From: Planobispora longispora
GTDB lineage: Bacteria; Actinomycetota; Actinomycetes; Streptosporangiales; Streptosporangiaceae
Reading direction: 5' to 3'
DNA: 64,000 bases
Assembly (NCBI RefSeq): GCF_016863135.1
Contig: NZ_BOOH01000021.1
Location: 62,001-126,000, forward strand
The notes beneath the pieces were generated by a model. It worked only from the letters and a program-made list of their open reading frames with translations, had not been told where the DNA came from and searched no databases. Below are positions 60,623 to 64,000 of the stretch, piece after piece (the first letter of the stretch is position 1; each line of letters begins with the position of its first letter). A program made the position numbers and the translations under genes.

Positions 60623-61495
60623 ATGAACGGCAACCCTCAACCCGCCGGGGAAGCCCGGCCGATGCCGGAGCGGCCGGCGGGCCATCTGCCGGACCGTTCG
60701 GCGGGCCATCGGCCGGGGCGGCCGGGAGGGCGTGCGCCGGCCGGGCTGCGCCCCGTCGACCTGGCCCGGCTGGTGGGCCTCTCGACCCAGCAGATCCGCA
60801 ACTACGCCGACCTGGGCATCCTGCCCCCGGCCCCGCGGACCCCCTCCGGCTACCGCAGGTTCGACACCCGGCACCGCCGGGCCCTGCTCGCCTACCGGGC
60901 GCTGGAGCGGGGGTACGGCCTGCACACCGCCCGATCGATCATGCAGGCCGTCCACGCCGGAGACCTGCCCCAGGCGCTCACCCTCATGGACGCCGGTCAC
61001 GCCGCGCTGCACGAGCAACGGCTCTCCCTGCGGGCGGCGGGCGAGGCGCTGGAGGCCGTCGCGGAGCAGGCGCCGGACGCCGAGGAGGTGCCGCGGCCGG
61101 GCCTGCGGATCGGAGAAGTGGCCGTCTACCTGGGGGTGCGCACCTCCGCCCTGCGGCTGTGGGAGTCCGCGGGGCTGCTGGCCCCCGGGCGCGAGGCGGG
61201 CACGGGATATCGCCGTTTCGACGCGGCGGACGTGCGGGACGCGCGGATGATCCGGCTGCTCCGCCAGAGCCGCTACCCCCTGACCCGCATCAAACCGATC
61301 CTCGACGGTCTGCGCCGCACCGGCGGCAGCGACGCGCTGCGCGCGGCCATCGCGCAGCGCCAGGCCGAACTGATCGAGCGGGCGGCCGTCATGCTCGAAG
61401 GCGCGAGTCTTCTCCACCGGCACCTGGTGGCGCTGGGGCTCGTCCCCGGGGCCCTCGCCGTGGCGGGGGACGGCCCCGTCCAGTCCTGCGAATAA
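60623..61495 (+). CDS. MerR-type regulator with two DNA-binding domains
   Basis: A 290-residue regulator with two MerR helix-turn-helix domains in one chain: residues about 40-105 (RPVDLARLVGLSTQQIRNYA, PSGYRRFDTRHRRALLAYRA) and about 165-230 (RIGEVAVYLGVRTSALRLWE, GTGYRRFDAADVRDARMIRL). A helical spacer of about 55 residues lies between them, and a C-terminal coiled region follows. Normal MerR proteins have one domain and dimerise. The first 38 residues are Pro/Arg-rich. The gene is divergent from the UvrA-like ATPase gene. Confidence 0.87.
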   Translation: MNGNPQPAGEARPMPERPAGHLPDRSAGHRPGRPGGRAPAGLRPVDLARLVGLSTQQIRNYADLGILPPAPRTPSGYRRFDTRHRRALLAYRALERGYGLHTARSIMQAVHAGDLPQALTLMDAGHAALHEQRLSLRAAGEALEAVAEQAPDAEEVPRPGLRIGEVAVYLGVRTSALRLWESAGLLAPGREAGTGYRRFDAADVRDARMIRLLRQSRYPLTRIKPILDGLRRTGGSDALRAAIAQRQAELIERAAVMLEGASLLHRHLVALGLVPGALAVAGDGPVQSCE

Positions 61496-61529
61496 GATTC
61501 GGTGGGCCGGAGCGAAGGGGGAGGGTGCC

Positions 61530-62180
61530 GTGATCCGGGCGCTGGTGTTCGACGTGGGGGAGACCCTGATCGACGAGACGCGGATCTGGTCGCGCTGGGC
61601 GGACCGGCTCGGCGTCACCCGGTTCACCATGCTCGGCGTGCTGGGCGGCATGGCCGCGCTCGACCGGTCCTTCGCCGAGGCGTTCCAGATCGTCAGGCCC
61701 GGGTTCGACGTCGAGGCCGAGCAGGAGGCGTGGAAGCGCGACGACCCCGAGGGGCTCCGGGTGAACTTCGACGCCGACGACCTCTATCCCGACGTACGGC
61801 CCGGCCTGGCCGCGCTCCGCGACCTCGGCTACGAGCTGATCATCGCGGGGAACCAGCCGCCGCAGGCCTACGACGCGCTGACCGCGATGGACCTGCCGGT
61901 GGACGCCGTCTACACCTCCGACGGCTGGGGCGTCGCCAAGCCCGACCCCGCGTTCTTCGCCGAGGTCGTCGCGGTCTCCGGCCGTGAGCCGGGGGAGATC
62001 CTCTACGTGGGCGACCGTCTCGACAACGACGTGCTCCCCGCCCGGGCAGCGGGCATGCGGACCGCCCTGATCCGCCGCGGGCCCTGGGGGTATCTCCACG
62101 CGGCCCGTCCGGAGGCGGCCCAGGCCGACCACGTCGTCTCGGACTTCCCCGGCCTGGTCGCCGCCCTCCGGCGCCGGTAG
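61530..62180 (+). CDS. HAD-family hydrolase
   Basis: A 216-residue haloacid-dehalogenase-fold phosphatase. Motif I is LVFDVGETLIDE (in this family the nucleophile is the first Asp; the usual second Asp is Glu), motif II is IIAGNQPP (Asn-rich instead of Ser/Thr), motif III is the Lys in GVAKPDPAFF and motif IV is YVGDRLDNDV. The substrate is probably a small phosphorylated metabolite. Start GTG at 61530 after GGGGGAGGG; 34 bp after the merR stop, possibly co-transcribed. Confidence 0.87.
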   Translation: MIRALVFDVGETLIDETRIWSRWADRLGVTRFTMLGVLGGMAALDRSFAEAFQIVRPGFDVEAEQEAWKRDDPEGLRVNFDADDLYPDVRPGLAALRDLGYELIIAGNQPPQAYDALTAMDLPVDAVYTSDGWGVAKPDPAFFAEVVAVSGREPGEILYVGDRLDNDVLPARAAGMRTALIRRGPWGYLHAARPEAAQADHVVSDFPGLVAALRRR

Positions 62181-62211
62181 CCGCCCGCCCCGTCGCGGGC
62201 GGGGCGGGCGG
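62181..62211. terminator. Bidirectional hairpin between HAD and DUF5709 genes
   Basis: A 12-bp stem (CCGCCCGCCCCG with CGGGGCGGGCGG) with a 7-base loop fills the whole gap between two convergent genes. Confidence 0.72.
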
Positions 62212-62213
62212 AT

Positions 62214-62528
62214 CTACCGGTCGGACTCGATGTGGATGGCGCGCTCCTCGGCGGACAGGTCGCCGCTGTCGCGGCCGACGTCGATGGCGTAGGACTCACG
62301 CGCCCAGTCGGGGCCGATGCCCGCGTCGGGCGCGACCAGCCGGTCCTCGGAGCGGTGGGCCCGCTCGCGTTCCGGGGCTTCGCGGCGCAGCCGTTCGTCG
62401 AGGGTGTCGCGGTGCTGCGGGTCGTCCTCCACGATCTCATGGTTGAAACCGAGGTCGCTGGTCGCCTGTTCGACCTCGACCGACTGCTCGTCGCTCATCC
62501 CGAAACGGTCGGGAGGCATTTGACTCAT
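62214..62528 (-). CDS. DUF5709 family protein
   Basis: A 104-residue acidic, charged protein. The pattern RDTLDERLRREAPER, then RLVAPDAG, then DSGDLSAEERAIHIESD matches the actinobacterial DUF5709 family, whose function is unknown. Start sites at 62546, 62528 and 62519 are all in frame and none has a strong ribosome site; 62528 is a compromise. Confidence 0.72.
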   Translation of the reverse strand: MSQMPPDRFGMSDEQSVEVEQATSDLGFNHEIVEDDPQHRDTLDERLRREAPERERAHRSEDRLVAPDAGIGPDWARESYAIDVGRDSGDLSAEERAIHIESDR

Positions 62529-62567
62529 ACCGGATAAATACCCCATATCAACTCGAAAAACCGCAGC

Positions 62568-64000
62568 TCACACCCCGAGCGCGGCTCCGATGAGGGAGCG
62601 GGGGTCGGCCGCCCCGGCCGGCACGCCCGAGGGGAGGACGTCGATGAGGTGGGCGTGGCCGAAGGCGGAGCCGTACGGCAGCGCGCCGACGGGGTGGCCG
62701 CGCCGCGCGAGACCCTCGGCCCAGGGGGCGCCCTCCTCCACCTCCACCGCGGCCTCGTCGGGAGCCAGCCAGGCGTCGAAGCCGGTGCCGCCGGAGCCCA
62801 GCCGCCAGCGGGCGGCGCCGATCGCCTCCCCGGGCGTCTGGCCGCAGGCGAGCAGACGGGTGACGACCTGGAGCAGGATCTGCGGCTGGGCGTCGCCGCC
62901 CATGGTGCCCACGACCGCGCGGAGGGACCCGTCCGGGCGGGTGATCAGGGCCGGGACCAGGGTGTGCGGGGGTCGCCGCCCGGGGCCGTACTCGGCGGGG
63001 TGGCCCGGGACCAGGGAGAACCCGATGCCACGGTTGTGGAGGTTGATCCCGGTACGGGGCTCGAAGACCAGGCTGCCGAACCCGGCGGCGTTGGACTGGA
63101 TCAGCGAGACTCCCATGCCGTCGCCGTCCACCGCGCACAGGTAGGTGGTGTCGCCGGCGGCGGCCAGGTCGCGCACCGCGAGCCGCCGGGACGGATCGAC
63201 CAGCGCGCGGCGCGCCGCGGCCGAGTCCAGGGCGGCGGCGACGGACGCGCCCTCGTACAGCAGCTCGGGCCGGTCGTGCCCGGCGACCCGGGCCGACTCC
63301 ACCAGCAGGTGCGCCCAGAGCGGGTCGGACGGGTCCGCGGGCAGGTCGAGGCCCTCCGCGACGGCGAGTGCGAGCAGCAGCAGGTAGCCCTGCGAGTTGG
63401 GCGGCATCGTCCACACGTCGTGCCCGAAGACCCGCGTCCGCAGCGGATCCGTCCACTGCGCGCCGTCCCCGGCGAGGTCGTCCTCGGTATACTCGCCGCC
63501 GCCGACGGCGAGCAGCCCCTCCCCGAACTCGCCCAGGTAGAACCCGTCCCGCCCGCCGGTCAGCGCCTTCAACGCCCGCGCCACACCCGGCCGCCGGATC
63601 AGCTCACCGGCCGACCGCGCGGAGGCGAAGTCCTCGCACAGCGGGCCGACCGTCGGCAGGGCGGGAGCCAGCAGCGGCGAGGCGGGGAAGCCGTCGGTGG
63701 CGTAGCCGATCGCCGGGGCCAGCACCTCGGTCAGCGGCAGCCTGCCGTACCGGCCGTGCAGGGCCAGCCACCCGTCCGCGCAGCCGGGCACCGGCACGGA
63801 ACGGACGTCGTGGTGGAACGGCATGCGCTCGTGCCCCTCGGCCCGCAGCCGCTCCGGGTCGGCGCCCGACCCCGCCCGGCCGGAGGCGTTGAGCGCCGCG
63901 GGCGCGCCGGACCCGTCGTGCACCAGGGCGAACAGGTCTCCGCCCAGACCGCACATGTGCGGTGCGGTCACCGCCAGCACGGCGTTGGCCGCGACCGCGG
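62568..64000 (-). CDS. Gamma-glutamyltranspeptidase family protein, partial
   Basis: An Ntn-hydrolase of the gamma-glutamyltransferase family, cut at its N-terminus by the right edge (477 codons visible). It reads in frame through ANAVLAVTAPHMCGLGGDLF, the typical large-subunit start region. The self-cleavage/nucleophile Thr is expected in LAAAGDTTYLCAVDGDG near the middle, followed by MGVSLIQSNAAGFGS and the substrate-loop-like GTMGGDAQPQILLQVVTRLL. It hydrolyses or transfers gamma-glutamyl groups. In principle it could act on gamma-glutamyl compounds such as those made by the GCS2 ligases, but it is 56 kb away. Confidence 0.88.
   Translation of the reverse strand, partial: AVAANAVLAVTAPHMCGLGGDLFALVHDGSGAPAALNASGRAGSGADPERLRAEGHERMPFHHDVRSVPVPGCADGWLALHGRYGRLPLTEVLAPAIGYATDGFPASPLLAPALPTVGPLCEDFASARSAGELIRRPGVARALKALTGGRDGFYLGEFGEGLLAVGGGEYTEDDLAGDGAQWTDPLRTRVFGHDVWTMPPNSQGYLLLLALAVAEGLDLPADPSDPLWAHLLVESARVAGHDRPELLYEGASVAAALDSAAARRALVDPSRRLAVRDLAAAGDTTYLCAVDGDGMGVSLIQSNAAGFGSLVFEPRTGINLHNRGIGFSLVPGHPAEYGPGRRPPHTLVPALITRPDGSLRAVVGTMGGDAQPQILLQVVTRLLACGQTPGEAIGAARWRLGSGGTGFDAWLAPDEAAVEVEEGAPWAEGLARRGHPVGALPYGSAFGHAHLIDVLPSGVPAGAADPRSLIGAALGV

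Overview
The window is high-GC actinomycete chromosomal DNA. Pointers are the strong G/C third-position bias, GTG starts, GGAGG-type ribosome sites, an actinobacterial integration host factor, a polyphosphate glucokinase, ECF-sigma and CU044_5270-style gene pairs and a CebR-type box. The gene set suggests a sporoactinomycete, perhaps of the Streptosporangiales; this placement is inference. No rRNA, ordinary tRNA, CRISPR array, transposase or integrase was found. Both ends cut a gene: a GH43 glycosidase on the left and a gamma-glutamyltranspeptidase on the right.

Layout. 1-0.5 kb: start of a secreted GH43 enzyme behind a double LacI-type operator. 0.5-6.7 kb: a minus-strand cluster of two carboxylate-amine ligases (GCS2), an AsnB-like amidotransferase and an S9 peptidase, probably making and recycling an amidated small peptide. 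6.9-9 kb: YjbR, phosphotransferase and DinB genes. 9-12.1 kb: an AraC regulator with a two-component styrene/indole-type monooxygenase. 12-17.3 kb: nuclease, membrane protein, RTX-repeat secreted protein, XdhC, and an ECF sigma with its partner. 17.7-21.7 kb: aromatic hydroxylase, PadR regulator, BtrH/DUF4872 protein.

21.7-24.0 kb holds a Ro60 (TROVE) gene preceded by four tandem Y-RNA-like non-coding RNAs. All four share GGTGCG-N11-TACTTC in the 5' strand and CGATCTCG in the 3' strand. Three of them enclose a circularly permuted tRNA-like module (T-arm, closed acceptor stem, D-arm). I read these from base pairing; they are the most notable feature of the window.

24-35 kb: membrane protein, MBL hydrolase, zinc alcohol dehydrogenase, two DJ-1/PfpI proteins (one AraC-fused regulator, one membrane-bound), integration host factor, FAD oxidoreductase, acyl-CoA dehydrogenase. 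35-46.9 kb: secreted protein, ABC-F ATPase with a possible leader peptide, trypsin-like protease, FMN reductase, ABC exporter, a histidine kinase with two phosphoacceptor-like motifs facing a LuxR-type regulator, polyphosphate glucokinase, and a surface protein translationally coupled to a class F sortase. 47-53.6 kb: a GH6 cellulase behind a perfect CebR/CelR box, then HrpA.

53.5-58 kb is a second candidate system. A Crp-like cyclic-nucleotide regulator lies upstream of an overlapping operon encoding a class III cyclase-like protein, a degenerate STAND-type protein and an unknown protein. The cyclase and the STAND-like protein carry nearly the same short tag, GK-G/A-NANVSG-x-DQTINQ. 58-64 kb: a UvrA-like ATPase divergent from a MerR regulator with two DNA-binding domains, then HAD hydrolase, DUF5709 and gamma-glutamyltranspeptidase genes.
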